From: Bostrychus sinensis | Lineage: Eukaryota; Chordata; Actinopteri; Gobiiformes; Eleotridae | DNA length: 64,000 nt | Direction: 5' to 3' | Assembly (NCBI GenBank): GCA_020698575.1 | Contig: CM036245.1 | Span: 12,547,479 to 12,611,478 of the forward strand | Shown here: piece by piece, positions 1 through 10,815 of the stretch | Layout: every line of letters starts with the position of its first letter | Position numbering within the stretch: position 1 is the stretch's first letter | Notes under the pieces: generated by a model | What the model was told of the DNA's origin: nothing | The model's input: only the letters and a program-made list of their open reading frames with translations | Databases searched by the model: none | Translations under genes and position numbers: made by a program

Positions 1-2025
1 ATATATTTAAATAACAGAATAACAATCATGTCAAAAACACGTGACTGAATCAATAATATAAAACTGTCATTTTGCGCATTAGTGAGTGAATAAAACTACC
101 AGGCAATGCCTTAATTTACACACAGATAATGTTCTGCAGAAAATGATGATTAGACAACGTGCTTGAGTCCAGACGCACAACAGCACTGGGGCGCACAGGG
201 GGAGAGAAAAACACCTGTGCGTCAACTCATTCATCTCAGAGTTTGTCAAATTGAACAATAACAAATCATCAAAAAAGTAAATATTCATTTATAAGATTAA
301 TGCATAAGAACTTTGTCAAAATGGGCTTTTTTATTCCTTGGTTAGAATACTTTGTGTCTTTACACACAGGGCCATCTCTCGTGTTTGCGCTGTGTTAAAA
401 CTGTATAATGTTACACCAAAAATGAGGATGACAGTATTTGTGTTCTCATAATCGCTGCTCATTTGGGCACTTTACTACTTTTATTTGACTTTTATTTTAG
501 TCCTGGGAAGAACGAGGCGTGTGCTCTGGGCACTAGTGCAAGGTGACATTATACTGATGATGGATTAGCCTACAATGCGCTAACATCAAGCTTGTTTTAG
601 TACAAGAAGAATCAGTTCTAAACCCAACCAACACAGGCCAACTTCTGGGACAAGTCTGTGCGCATGGTTCCCAGGAGGAGCGACCCTGTCTCCGTGAGTT
701 CTCCCGTGCCTTACGTTGTGGCAATGTCCGTAAGTGCTGCTCTATAGCAGCGTCAGTGCTAGTTTTAGCACTCAACCCGTAGTGACCTGTGGTGTGTAAA
801 TGCGTAGTGGGGGCTGGAGGCGCATCCTCCTGAGCTGCACACAGTGCTCCACGAGCGAGAGGTGCCTTTGCTGCCAAAATAATTGCTGAAGACACCAAAA
901 AGAACGACTCAACCCGGTGGCGGAGCCAGGCTTTGGCACTTTCCTGAGCGTGTCAGGGCAAAGAGACGCTCCGTGAAGACCGCTTCAGTTTGCTTTAACT
1001 CGCGTGTTTTACAAATTACTAGTAGCTCAATAATCTTTACTCATTCTTATAAAGGTAAGATGTACCTGTAGTCCACAGTTCCCCTGAAGAGTCTGACGGA
1101 GGGCGGAAAGAGGAAAGTCATGCATCACCGCGTCATGCAGCTTTCGGGATGCACTAAGTAAAATAAATGTTCGGCTAAAGGTTTTTTATCAGCTTTTTAA
1201 GACTAGCTATTATAATTTTGAAGTAAAATATTTCCACAACGGTGTCAATCATTGTTTTAGATGATAAACAACCAACATACTGGATATTATTGCTCACAAA
1301 ATGTTTCTTATTTTTTTCCTAAAAAATTTTTTGGTCATCGTGTTGGCCAGTGACCTTTAATTTTATAGGTCATTTACATTTCAAAATGGCCAAAAGCCGG
1401 CATATGCCGGAAACCCTGCTCAAGTAGTATTCACAGTATAAAACATTGAAAAGTTTTGTCCTGATACTGTTGTGTCCTTGACCTGCCTCAGTTGTGCTAC
1501 CCAGTTTGCCACTGCCGTTGAAAAAATATCCTAAAACATTTTTCACTCAAAAACTTACTCAATTATAATTAAAGGTATGTTTTACAAAATGTACTCTGTA
1601 CTCTTTGTAGTAGTTGTGTGGTTAGTATTTGACAAGCTGAAGAGTTTTGTGAAATATCTCTTGGCGTCTAACCAGTTAGAAGTGTTGGAAGCATAACAAT
1701 AATCTGGATAAACAAGACAGGATACTCAGACAGAAAATTGGACTACATTAAATAATGTTTGAAACTGAACCATTTCAGTCTTCTATTTTGTACCAGTGTT
1801 TTTATCATTCCCACGCTGTAAGCTTCTTTAATTGGCTCATTGTTTTTGTCATTCTCTCTGACAATCTTGACAGCTCAGTTTCTCTCTACACATCCTTCTC
1901 TCTCTGCATCTCATAAAGTTACCTACAGTGCACTATGCAGCTCCTTGTTAAATAAATCAGTGATACTAGTAGAAAAGTATTAGCATCACGTTGTAAACAC
2001 TCTGTTTTCCATGGTTTTTTTTCAG
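1..2025 (+). other. slc12a9: Probable last intron of slc12a9
   Basis: No coding exon is recognisable here. The stretch lies directly upstream of a splice acceptor (T-rich tract ending in CAG at 2023-2025), so it is inferred to be the intron before the terminal slc12a9 exon. Positions about 480-1170 are richer in CpG than the surroundings, but the open frames there resemble nothing I know. A perfect 14-bp palindrome, CCGGCATATGCCGG, sits at 1397-1410. The intron's 5' end is outside the window. Confidence 0.6.
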
Positions 2026-2960
2026 GTGGGATGCGTCCAAACACATTAGTCCTCGGTTTCTATGATGACTGTCTACCTAAGGACACTCTGATTGACCCAC
2101 TGCTCTCCGGCAGCCAGTCCTTGGATCTGTCTACCGCCTCTCAGGACGTGGAGCAGCAGCCGCCCATGTTTCACTTCGCCACACTGAGGGGCTCCGGCGG
2201 CCAACAGGGCCAGTTCGCAGCTGGGAAGGTCCTGGGCCCTCAGGAGTACGTGGCCATCCTCGCCGACGCCATGAAGATGTCTAAAAACGTAGTGCTGGCT
2301 CGGTATTTTAATGACTTTGACCGCGCCGAGGCCTTAGCGCCGCAGTCCTTCTCTCAAGCGAAGAGTGCCGTGTTTATCGACGTGTGGCCGGTCAACCTGC
2401 TCCGTCCCGACAGCTGCAGCTACGTGGACACCTGCTCCCTCTTCCTCCTACAACTGGCCTGTATCCTGAACATGGTCCGAGCCTGGCGCAAAGCAACGAT
2501 CCGCCTTTTCCTGTGCGTCGAAGAGGGCCGGAGCGTACAAGGCGCGGAGCAGAAGTTGGGTCACCTGCTGAAGGAGCTGCGGATCAAAGCGCAGGTCTAC
2601 CCCGTGCCCTGGGACCAGCAGGCGGCGCTACACTGGCAACGTCAAGGCGAATACCACAAAAAGGCCGAATCTTCTGAAAAAACGAGACAAGAAGAAGAAG
2701 AAGAAGAGGAGGAGGAGTACGCCAACAGCTTCCCGAGTAACACCTCTCGCCTTTCGGATGAGTATCTCACGGCTGTCAATAAGCTGATCCTGGACCAGTC
2801 TTGCCCCCCTCCGGCCGTCCGCTTCCTGTATTTGCCCCGCCCACCGGCCGACACGCGCCGTTACGCCTCGTTCTTGCACCAACTGGAGCTGCTGACCAAA
2901 GAGCTGGGCCCCACGCTGCTGATCCACGGAGTCACGCCTGTCATCACCACCGACCTTTGA
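2026..2960 (+). CDS. slc12a9: slc12a9 terminal exon (C-terminal domain)
   Basis: This exon encodes the end of solute carrier family 12 member 9 (CCC-interacting protein 1), a membrane protein of the cation-chloride cotransporter family whose transport substrate is poorly settled. The acceptor at 2023-2025 leaves two bases (GT) to finish a Gly codon, giving G-G-M-R-P-N-T-L, the motif that opens the conserved SLC12 C-terminal cytosolic domain. Counting from the Met at 2031, other family features follow: FIDVWPVNLLRP, the hydrophobic stretch CSLFLLQLACIL, VRFLYLPRPPAD, and the terminal HGVTPV..TDL. There is no transmembrane segment, as expected for this region. A run of nine Glu (residues 221-229, GAA/GAG repeats at 2691-2717) sits in the variable linker. 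The frame is intact to TGA at 2958-2960. The Met at 2031 is internal, not a start. Upstream exons are outside the window. The identification comes from motif recall, and paralogue status cannot be judged. Confidence 0.93.
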
Positions 2961-2966
2961 AATAAA
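2961..2966 (+). promoter_or_regulatory. slc12a9: Poly(A) signal directly after stop
   Basis: The canonical AATAAA begins at the base after the slc12a9 TGA. A GT-containing stretch (GTGAAGTGTG, about 3006-3015) lies at a plausible distance for a downstream element. If used, the 3' UTR would be only about 20-35 nt. A second AATAAA at 3158-3163 overlaps the start of a transposon-like repeat and is an alternative. Confidence 0.6.
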
Positions 2967-3157
2967 ATGACTTCTACTTCTTTCACTCCCTTTTTAGACA
3001 ATCGGTGAAGTGTGCCCGACATGCTGAGATTAGTGACTACACTGCCCACGGCCCAAATCGGACGATGAATGATGTCACAGCTGCTCTGCCTCACACTGTG
3101 TGACCAAGCACACGTTTTATGGATTATTTAAAGCAAAAAATATATAAGGCACACGTC

Positions 3158-3680
3158 AATAAATTAGAATGTTGTGGAAAAGTTACATTATTTTAGTTCA
3201 ATTCAAAAAAATTAAAGCCATATTTTAGATTCAGTACATCTTTATTTCTTTCAATTTTTCCCGTCTGGGGTCGCCTCTTTGTGTGCAGTGGTTTTCATTT
3301 TCATTTGGCACAGATTTTTGTCCTTCCTGATGCAACTCTCTCCATTGGACTGGGACCGGCACAAAAGGTACACTGACTCGTGACCCCCTGTGGCTGGATT
3401 ATCTTGATTGTATACATACAGAGTTATTTATTTGAAGCATTTATTAATTTTAATTGCGATGATCTAATTTATGAGATACTACATTTTTATTTTCATTCTT
3501 TTTAAACTAATTCTTAAAAGAAAGCATTTCTAATTAGCACTTTACTACTGTCATAAAGCACAGATGAAGAGGCCAGCAGAGGGCAGCAACATGTTTTACT
3601 CTGTATGTATTTAATCTATATAATATGAGTTTCACTTTCCAAATAACTCATTGAAACAAACTTTTCCACAATATTTAGTG
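3158..3680. mobile_element. TIR DNA element, copy 1 (TTGTGGAAAAGTT ends)
   Basis: The ends are inverted: TTGTGGAAAAGTT near 3172-3184, and AACTTTTCCACAA near 3658-3671. A second, shorter relative with the same ends lies at 5212-5520. There is no transposase frame, so it is non-autonomous. An unrelated LINE-like piece (about 3250-3420) interrupts it. The superfamily is not assigned. Confidence 0.55.
3250..3420 (-). mobile_element. LINE 3'-end fragment
   Basis: The segment shares an ordered set of blocks with 7247-7375: the TTTTCCC..CTGGGGTCG stretch, a TTTGGCA.AG..TTT block and the CCTTCCTGA.GCAAC block. This resembles the 3' end of a common fish LINE read on the minus strand. It is short, has no coding capacity, and the family is uncertain. 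Confidence 0.4.
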
Positions 3681-4605
3681 TATATTTTATTGACATGTGC
3701 CTGTAATAATCACTGTTGGCCTTTTTAGTGTTTGAGACTTTGTATTATTTCCACCTGAAGCACTTTGTCAGTGTTGATTCAGAAACATTGCCACTAAATG
3801 TGCCAAAGTCTATTGATGGGGAGTATTATGGGCTTGACTTTGCTCTGTCCCTTGCTGCCTGTGCATAACTCAACACATAGAACAGTGTTCCTTTTCCTCG
3901 CTTTTATTCAACAATACAATACTCAGCAGTTATGTGAGCCCTGCAGTGCCAAATTACCAGCCAGCCTCTGTCAATCCCAAATTTCCTCCTCCTCAAAGGT
4001 GGATTTGAGATATTGTTCATTGTTCCTGAGTTTTTTCTTTTCTCTCTGTGAGCTGCCACGGCTCAGTTTCCTTAAAATGATCATTCCATATGCCTTTAGA
4101 TCAAAAAAGTGCCTTGCCTTGTTACTGCCGAAGCCTGGAAACGGTCCATCACTGACAGAAAGTTGGACTACGACGCACCTTGAGGCGGTCATTTTCAGGA
4201 AGTCTGCTCTTTTCATTTAGCTGGAGAGGTACTGCATTGAACAAAAAGAAATAATTGAATATTTATGGTGACGGTGCTCCTGCAGAAACCTTTGTTCCAG
4301 ACGTCTTTTTTATGTCACATCTCAGGACATTCCACTTTTCCAAATGCACTTTTTTATCCCTCTTCTTTTGCCAAACTGTAAATAGAGCAGCTTTTAAATA
4401 ATAACGTAAATGTTTACAGCACAGATCTACTGTGATTTCCCTCCATTTTTAAAGATTTAACATGATCCTTTTAACTTTTAAGATATTTTATTTTAGGCCT
4501 TATATGAAGTTGGACTAATCTTAATTATTGCTAAAGTGCCAATGACTGCACAACAAAATTGTCTCGTATACACTAAATTTACATTTAAGCACAAGTCACT
4601 GAATT

Positions 4606-5211
4606 TGTGGTTCTCAAACTGTGGTGCAGTTACCACTGATGGTACACAGGCTTCCTCTGGTGATGTTCAGGAGGATTTTGCCATTCAAGTCCTGATTTAA
4701 TTAATTTTAGAGTTTTATTCCTGTTGTAGTCCAAGGTTTGCTCTGGGATTTCTCCTTGTTTAGAGATGGATTTGTCCTGGCTTAGTGTGATTAAATCCTA
4801 GATTAATCATGGTTTAGATCTGGTTTTGTTTGGTTTCATCCTGGATTTTTCCAGGATTTGTCCCGGATTCATCTTGGATTTGTCATGGTTTAGTCCTGGA
4901 TTCATTAGTCCTGGTTAAGACCTGGTTTAGTCTTGGTTTAGTTCTGGATTGATAATGGATTTGTTCTGGCTTACTCCTGGATTCACCACAGGTTAGACCT
5001 GGTTTAATCTGATTTATTCCTAGTTTCCTCCTGGTTTAGACCTGGTTTAGTCTGGTTTATTTATGGTTTAGACCTGATTTAATCCTTGTTTAGTCCTTTT
5101 TTCCCTTTTTTGGACCTGGTTTAGTCCTGATTAGTTCAGATTTAGACTAATTTTACCCCATTAAAAACCTTCCAAATATTTTGTGAGGTGGTAAAGGTTT
5201 GAGAATCACTA
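4606..5211 (+). mobile_element. hAT/Charlie-like element with GGTTTAGTCCT minisatellite (copy A)
   Basis: The left end reads GTGGTTCTCAAACTGTGGT and the right end GGTTTGAGAATCACT. These are inverted and resemble the CAGTGGTTCTCAAAC termini of hAT-Charlie elements. The head has the block ..GGTACACAGGCTTCCTCTGGTG. that recurs in the other copies. The interior, about 4690-5130, is a degenerate tandem array of roughly 11-12 bp units (GGTTTAGTCCT / GGATTTGTCCT variants). There is no coding frame, so it is non-autonomous. Confidence 0.7.
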
Positions 5212-5520
5212 AATCAGAATATAGTGGAAAACTGAAATTATTTCAGTTCAATTCGAGATCAAATGTGTTTTTTATAGATTCAGTACAGACACAGAGTGAA
5301 ATAATTTAAATGTTTATTTATTTTAATGATTATGTAATTTGATACTTTTATGAGACTAATGACTGAGACTGAGACTGAGACTGAGATGATTTGTTTTAAA
5401 TAACTGCAAGTCTTCAACGTCACAATTAAAAATACTTGAAATATTTTCCCCTGTGTTTACTGTCGCTATATAATATGCTTTTAACTTTGCATTGAACACA
5501 CTTTCCACAATATTCAAATT
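5212..5520. mobile_element. TIR DNA element, copy 2 (GTGGAAAACT ends)
   Basis: It begins within a few bases of the right end of the neighbouring hAT-like copy. The left end contains ATAGTGGAAAACTG and the right end CTTTCCACAATATTC, as in copy 1 at 3158-3680. The shared internal block TAGATTCAGTACA supports common origin. It also holds a (GACTGA)n tract at 5361-5386. Confidence 0.5.
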
Positions 5521-6369
5521 TTTCAACATGCTCCTGTGAACGGTTATAAAAGTGCCACTTTAATCAATCATAAACTGAACTGAAATCTTTGCAGGAAGTG
5601 AAACGGGAATATCTGAACTAAATCAGTATTTCAGAGAACACATGTAAACACTTGAGGTGGTGTGATGAAGTCGACTGGTCATGTGTTTAAATAGAGAGAA
5701 GACAGATTGTAATGTAAATGTTGGCCATAGAAAACAATTTATACTCATGTATGGCTGTACAATGCATACTTTATGATGCCCTCTTTAGACACTAGAGCCA
5801 TTACCATTTATATTTTATTTTAATTTAATGTTTATTGTATTGGTTGAAGTCTGTTCCTGGTTTGCTATTTTTGCTTATAAATTAGAACAGTTTTAATAAT
5901 TTATGCTTTTGCCCACTTTTTTTTTTTTTTACTGAGACCAAATTGGACTGTAAGGGGTGAATGCATTTTCTGCTTTTGCCACAGTTTTGTCAGATATATA
6001 GATAACTTCAGTACGACGAGCTGTGGCTGTTACACTTTTATGTATTTAAAGATTCCCTACTGTCCAAACCTGTTCATTTTATACATACTCATCCTGACAA
6101 TCTTCCATCTGTTGAACTGACACTCCAGAGAGGCTTGGTCTTCGAGTTTTCTGACCTAACTTTATTTGTTTGACATGATGTTTACCTGTGGACCACTCTT
6201 ATTGCTGTCTCCAGACATTATGTTTTTACAAATGTCTTCATCAAATGTCACAATACAATATTTACAAACACATCGACTGTTTTGTGTCTAAAGGGATTAT
6301 ATGTAGTTATTTAGTTCCTTAAAGCAGCAACTTGAGTGGTTGCAATGGGGTTGGCCTCCCGCTGTTCAA
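5521..6369. other. No feature recognised
   Basis: AT-rich sequence with a poly-T run near 5920. I see no exon, repeat family or RNA gene. Confidence 0.5.
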
Positions 6370-7147
6370 ATACATGCATGTGTTAGGGGAAAGTGGTGAA
6401 TCTAAATTACCCCTCGTGAATGAATCTGAAAGTGAATGGTTGTCTTGGATATCTCTGTGTTTAGACCTGGATTCGTCCTGGTCTAGTCCTGGATTCATCA
6501 TGGTTTAGACCTGGCTTAGACCTGGGTGTGTCCTGGTTTAGTCTGGTTTAGTCTGGTTTAGTCCTGGTTTAGTCTGGTTTAGTCCTGGTTTAGTCTGGTT
6601 TAGTCCTGGATTCATCATGGTTAGTCCTGGTTAATACCGGGTTTACACCTGGTTTAGTCCTGGGTTTGTTTTGGATTTGTCCTGGTTTAGTCTGGTTTAG
6701 TCTTGGATTCATCATGGTTTAGACCTACTTTAGACCTGGATGTGTCCTGGTTTAGTCCTGGTTTAGTCCTGGTTTAGTCCTGGTTTAATTTAGGATTCAT
6801 CATAGTTTAGACTTGGTTAATACCGGGTTTACATCTGGTTTAGTCCTGGTTTAGTCTTGGATTCATCATGGTTTAGACCTGGTTAATACTGTGTTTATTC
6901 CTGGATTTCCCTGGTTTAGCCTGGTTTAGTCCTGATTCATTATGGTTTAGACCTGCATGCATGTGTTAGGGGAACTGGTGTCTCTAAATAGCCCCCTAGT
7001 GAATGAACTGTACTCTGTCAGCTCTACGAGACTGTGACTAACACTGTCCAGGGAGTGCCCCACCTAAGACCCATAGTTACTGGGATATGCACCTGTGACT
7101 CCTTGAACAAGATTAAGCAGAAGATGAATGAATGAATGAATGAATGA
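6370..7147 (+). mobile_element. SINE 3' segment, duplicated, with minisatellite inside
   Basis: Two copies of a SINE body block containing CATGCATGTGTTAGGGGAA lie at 6370-6462 and 6955-7147. The second continues through a CCAGGG.GTGCCCC block to a (GAAT)n tail at about 7124-7147. The same tail style ends SINE copies near 29090, 59210 and 63030. Between the two lies a GGTTTAGTCCT minisatellite. Confidence 0.55.
6463..6952 (+). repeat. GGTTTAGTCCT minisatellite, most regular array
   Basis: About 490 bp of tandem units of roughly 11 bp (CTGGTTTAGTC and CTGGTTTAGT). They are interspersed with a longer variant containing GGATTCATCATGGTTTAGACC, which itself recurs several times and suggests a higher-order unit. 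No hAT-type ends flank this array, unlike the related arrays near 4.9, 10.5 and 44.5 kb. Confidence 0.8.
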
Positions 7148-7246
7148 GCAAAAAAATCGCATAATCCCACAAAGTATCAGACGACTGTGTTCACAACTCC
7201 CTCTGCTGGTACTAAGTGAAATAACTCCAGGACTGCATACTCTTTA

Positions 7247-7375
7247 CACCTCTTTCCTTTTGGCTTTTCCCTTCTGGGCTCGTCACTGCCTCCTAGTGTG
7301 CATTGATTGCATATTAATTTGGCATAGGTTTTACGCCAGATGCCCTTCCTGACGCAACCCTCTCAAAACACGACA
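7247..7375 (-). mobile_element. LINE 3'-end fragment
   Basis: It shares TTTTCCCTTCTGGG, TTTGGCATAGGTTTTACGCC and CCCTTCCTGACGCAACCCTC with a widespread fish LINE 3' end (minus strand), and with the piece at 3250-3420. Confidence 0.45.
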
Positions 7376-8530
7376 TATAGTCCCTTTAAACTCTTGTTGC
7401 AATCTCAAAATATACACAGTATGAAATGTAACGTGCAAAAAATAAACATTTATTTTAAGTCTGTTTTTACTTTCTCTTGAGTTTGTTTTTGTGCAGAACA
7501 TCATTGAGATGTCTTCCCCGGGCCTGATAAAAGCTAACCGCAGTCGGGACGTCCCAGCTCTTGATCCCAGCTGAGCAGCGGTTTGTGTCAGCCGCACTTG
7601 TTTGTTTGAGGTAAACTTTTGGAAATAGGGAGCTCAAATCACTCAGCAGCTCAGACACAGAGATACAGGAGGGTGCCAGGAGCCAAATTACCTTGTCCCA
7701 CAGTCCTCCCCTCGCTGCCAACCGGACAGAAATGGATTCCATCTCCGCTCTGAGGTGAACAACAGATTGGAGAAATAAGCCCAAATAACCATCGATATGT
7801 GTTGTCGGGGAGGCAGGCTGACATTTATCACTGAGGAAAGACCCCGGCTCTGAGAGGATCTGGAGCTGTGCACAGAAAAAGGCATCAAGCTGTTGTCTTG
7901 TGTTTCTATTTCCAATACGTACTGAGGGTTTTGCAGCTTGTGTTTAAAAAGGAGGCTGCGGCTATAACTAACCTGGGACCATTTGAGATATAACACTGGT
8001 CTACAAATTTTTGGACTCGATCTGCTTCCGAGATAAAAGTGGCTAAATCTCATTTATTTTGATAAGATGAACTGAAAATCAATTGATAACTGTGCTGGTT
8101 AGGTAATGTATTCAAGATATTTAATGATATTGTTTCACATCAAAATCGCATCTATCATCTAACATTTAATTTCTCTACATGCATGCGTTTTGTCCACTTC
8201 CAAGAGAGAGATTTCTGCAAAGAAAAACAAAACATTTTATGTCACAACTCTAACCATATTAAAATGAATGTATTGAATGTGCAGACAGGCTTTCAGATAG
8301 AACTGGTTGCTTGTAGACACTGTACCTTCTGATAAACTATCGTTTTTGCCTTATTTTGCATAAATTTCCTATTTTGACCCAATACTGTTTCTTGGAAACT
8401 ATAGCCAATCTGCACTTCTGACTTACTTTTTCTTTATTAGTGACCTAATCCAAGAAAAAATTCACTACTTTTGTTCCAGAAGCATTTTGCTTGATTAACA
8501 GCCTTGAATTAGCAGCCTCAATAGTTGAAC
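7376..8530. other. Low-copy segment; possible conserved element at 7490-7900
   Basis: No repeat family is recognised. The 7490-7900 part has balanced base composition, without the simple-sequence drift of the neighbouring DNA. It may be under constraint, but no exon with clear splice sites and familiar coding sequence is seen. Confidence 0.25.
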
Positions 8531-8940
8531 ACCAATCAGACATAACATTATGACCACTGACAGGTTAAGTAAATAACACAGATTATCTCTTCATCATGGC
8601 ACTGTTAGTGGGTGGGAGATATTAGGCAGCAAGTGAACATTTTGTCCTCAAATTTAATGTGTGAGAAGCAAGAAAAATGGGCATTTGAGTGACTGACAAA
8701 TTGTAACGGCTATAGACGACTGGATCAGAGCATCTCCAAAACTGCGGCTCTTGTGGGGTGTTCCCAGTCTGCAGAAGTGGACCAGGGAAGGAACAGTGAT
8801 GAACCGGCGACAGGTGATGCACACGGGGAGTGAAGGCTGAGGCCCATGTGGTTTCATCCAAAACACAAGCTCCTGTAGCTCAAATTGCTAAAGAGGTTAA
8901 TGCTGGATCTGATAGAATGGAGAAGTGCATTGCAATTAGT
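8531..8940 (+). mobile_element. Tc1-like transposon, 5' portion
   Basis: It begins with ATAACATTATGACCACTGACAGG, the 5' end of a common fish Tc1-like element, shared with copies at 16022, 41131 (reverse) and 47443. The transposase N-terminal helix-turn-helix region follows in decayed form: a segment matching QSISKTAALVGC, then a WS-rich linker at about 8720-8810. It ends near AAGTGCATTG, well before the catalytic domain. Frames are broken, so it is a dead 5' fragment. Confidence 0.75.
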
Positions 8941-9119
8941 GTGCATAGGGATACATATTAGAAAGGTGGTCATAATAACACACAACATTACATGATCTAC
9001 ACATGTTGATGATGATATAGTCTTAATGCAGTCAGATGCCCATTCTTTTTTCCTTGGCATGTCAGCCTTTATTCAACAAAGGGGAGATATATTAACAAAG
9101 GCCTGTATATATTTGTTTT

Positions 9120-9176
9120 ATTTTGACCTTTATTTAACCAGGAAAGTCCCACTGAGATTAACAAACTCTTTTACAG
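9120..9176. repeat. Short interspersed repeat fragment
   Basis: The block TTTATTTAACCAGGAAAGTC..CTGAGATTAA is a familiar fragment of a fish retroposon 3' end. It is too short to classify. Confidence 0.35.
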
Positions 9177-9400
9177 ATGAGCATATTTTACAGCCTTTAA
9201 AAACATTATCTGACTAAAAGAATTTTTAAAAAGTTCTCATTGCCATAAAGATATGGGCCAGGAGAGTGCAGCTCTGTTATGGTATTTTGAACATAAATTA
9301 AAGAATAAAGGAACTTCATTTCCTTAAACTTTTTGGATGATGCCATTTTACTACAAAATGAAAAATAGCTGTGAGGAATCAGTGGAAATGTGTTATTTAC
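9177..9400 (+). repeat. Unclassified dispersed repeat, copy 1
   Basis: It shares ordered blocks with 39640-39840 and 45655-45885: TTTAAAAACATTAT.TGACTAAAAG, GCCATAAAGA, and CTTAAACTTTTTG.ATGATGCCATTTTACTA. No inverted ends, poly(A) or coding frame are seen. Confidence 0.55.
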
Positions 9401-10199
9401 AACCAAAATAGTAAATGTGATAAAGAACAATTAAATGATACTAATGACAACTAAACCATAAAGAATACATGCAAACCTGAAGATAAAATACACAGGATTT
9501 GAATTCAAAGTGAAGCTCAAATTGAATTCAATGCACGCAAATAAACATAAAAAAAAAACAACGCATATTCACAACAATCACCTCTATTAAAATATCTAAA
9601 CACTCATTCTGTACTAAATTCATATATTTGTGTTTCACTTCTCACTCAGTTGAGCTTCTAAGAATGTTCCTTTTCTACAATTTTCTAATTTAACTCTATA
9701 GTCTTCAGGGTCTTGACAATAAAGGCCAAGTAAAACTGCTAAGAAAATAAATTAAGCAGCACTTCACATGACTTATATCAACGTTGAAGGAAAAATCCAA
9801 GATGGCGACCACGTGGTTCATGCCTTGCAGTCTGTCAGCTCTGCCGTTTTGATCTGAGCAAACTTGTCAGGCCCCTGTCACTTCCAGAGCACGTCGAGGG
9901 GCCGCCGCCAGCAGCCACACCACCGGGACACGCACTCCCCGCATTTCATCTCTCAGATCCTCCTAATTCTACATGTCACGCAGATCGCTCCAGTCACCAG
10001 CTCGGATCATGAGACGGGACGGACAGAGGGGCGAAATTAAAGCAGGAAGCGGAATAAGTTTGGTCAGGCTAACACCCAGATTTATAGTGTTTGGAGGCTA
10101 AACAGACCTCTGGCTTTTTCTTGAGTCAACTTTGCATTTAAATAAGCAGAGACAGCTACAGACTGCTAAGAGAGCCAACGCTGATTGCTGGTGCTATAG
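9401..10199. other. No repeat recognised; GC-richer patch at 9790-10030
   Basis: An AT-rich start gives way to a more GC-balanced patch with a YY1-like AAGATGGCG near 9799 and a CACGTG E-box at about 9810. Function is unknown. Confidence 0.25.
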
Positions 10200-10815
10200 C
10201 AGTGGTTCTCAGACTGTGGTAAGCGTACTGCTGGTGGGACACAGGCTTCTGGTGGTATCAGGAGTCTTTTGCCGTTTTGATGTAGTTTAATTTTGAGCTA
10301 GTTTTATTCATGTTTTAGTCCTGTTATGGTTGGAATTACACACCTTGTTTAGACTGGGTTTAGTCATGGTTTCGAGCTGGCTTTGTCTTGTATTAGTCCT
10401 GGTTTAGTGTTCTTTTTTAGTATTGGTTTAGACCTGGATTAGACCCAGTTTAGTCCTTAATTTGAGCTAGTTTTGTCTTGGATTCAGCCTGCTTAAGTCC
10501 AAGTTTAGACCATGTTTAGTCCTTGGTTAGATTTGGTTTAGTTCTGTTTTTTGTCCTTGATTGAACCTGGTTTTGGCCTGTCATGGACTTGATTTAGTCC
10601 TGGCTTTGTCCTGGTTTAGACCTGGTTTAGTCCTGTTTAGTCATGGATTTGTTCTGTTTTTGTATTGGTTTAGAGCTGGTTTAGACCCAGTTTAGTCCTT
10701 GATTTGACATTGGTTTAGTCCTGGCTTTGTCCTGCTTTAGTCCCAGTTTAGACCTGGTTTAGTCCTTGATTCTCTCTGCTTTAGCCCTGGTTTGGGTCTG
10801 GTTTAGTCGTTGATT

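Noticed and set aside
533..1071. An upstream slc12a9 exon or separate gene
   Set aside because: The frames resemble no SLC12 sequence and lack a coherent acceptor/donor pair. Left as intron.
2384..2927. Open frames overlapping the slc12a9 exon on both strands
   Set aside because: Shadow frames created by GC-rich coding sequence. They have no domain and the slc12a9 frame explains the conservation.
6463..6952. Possible CRISPR-like repeat array
   Set aside because: Units are contiguous with no unique spacers of fixed length, and the context is a vertebrate genome.
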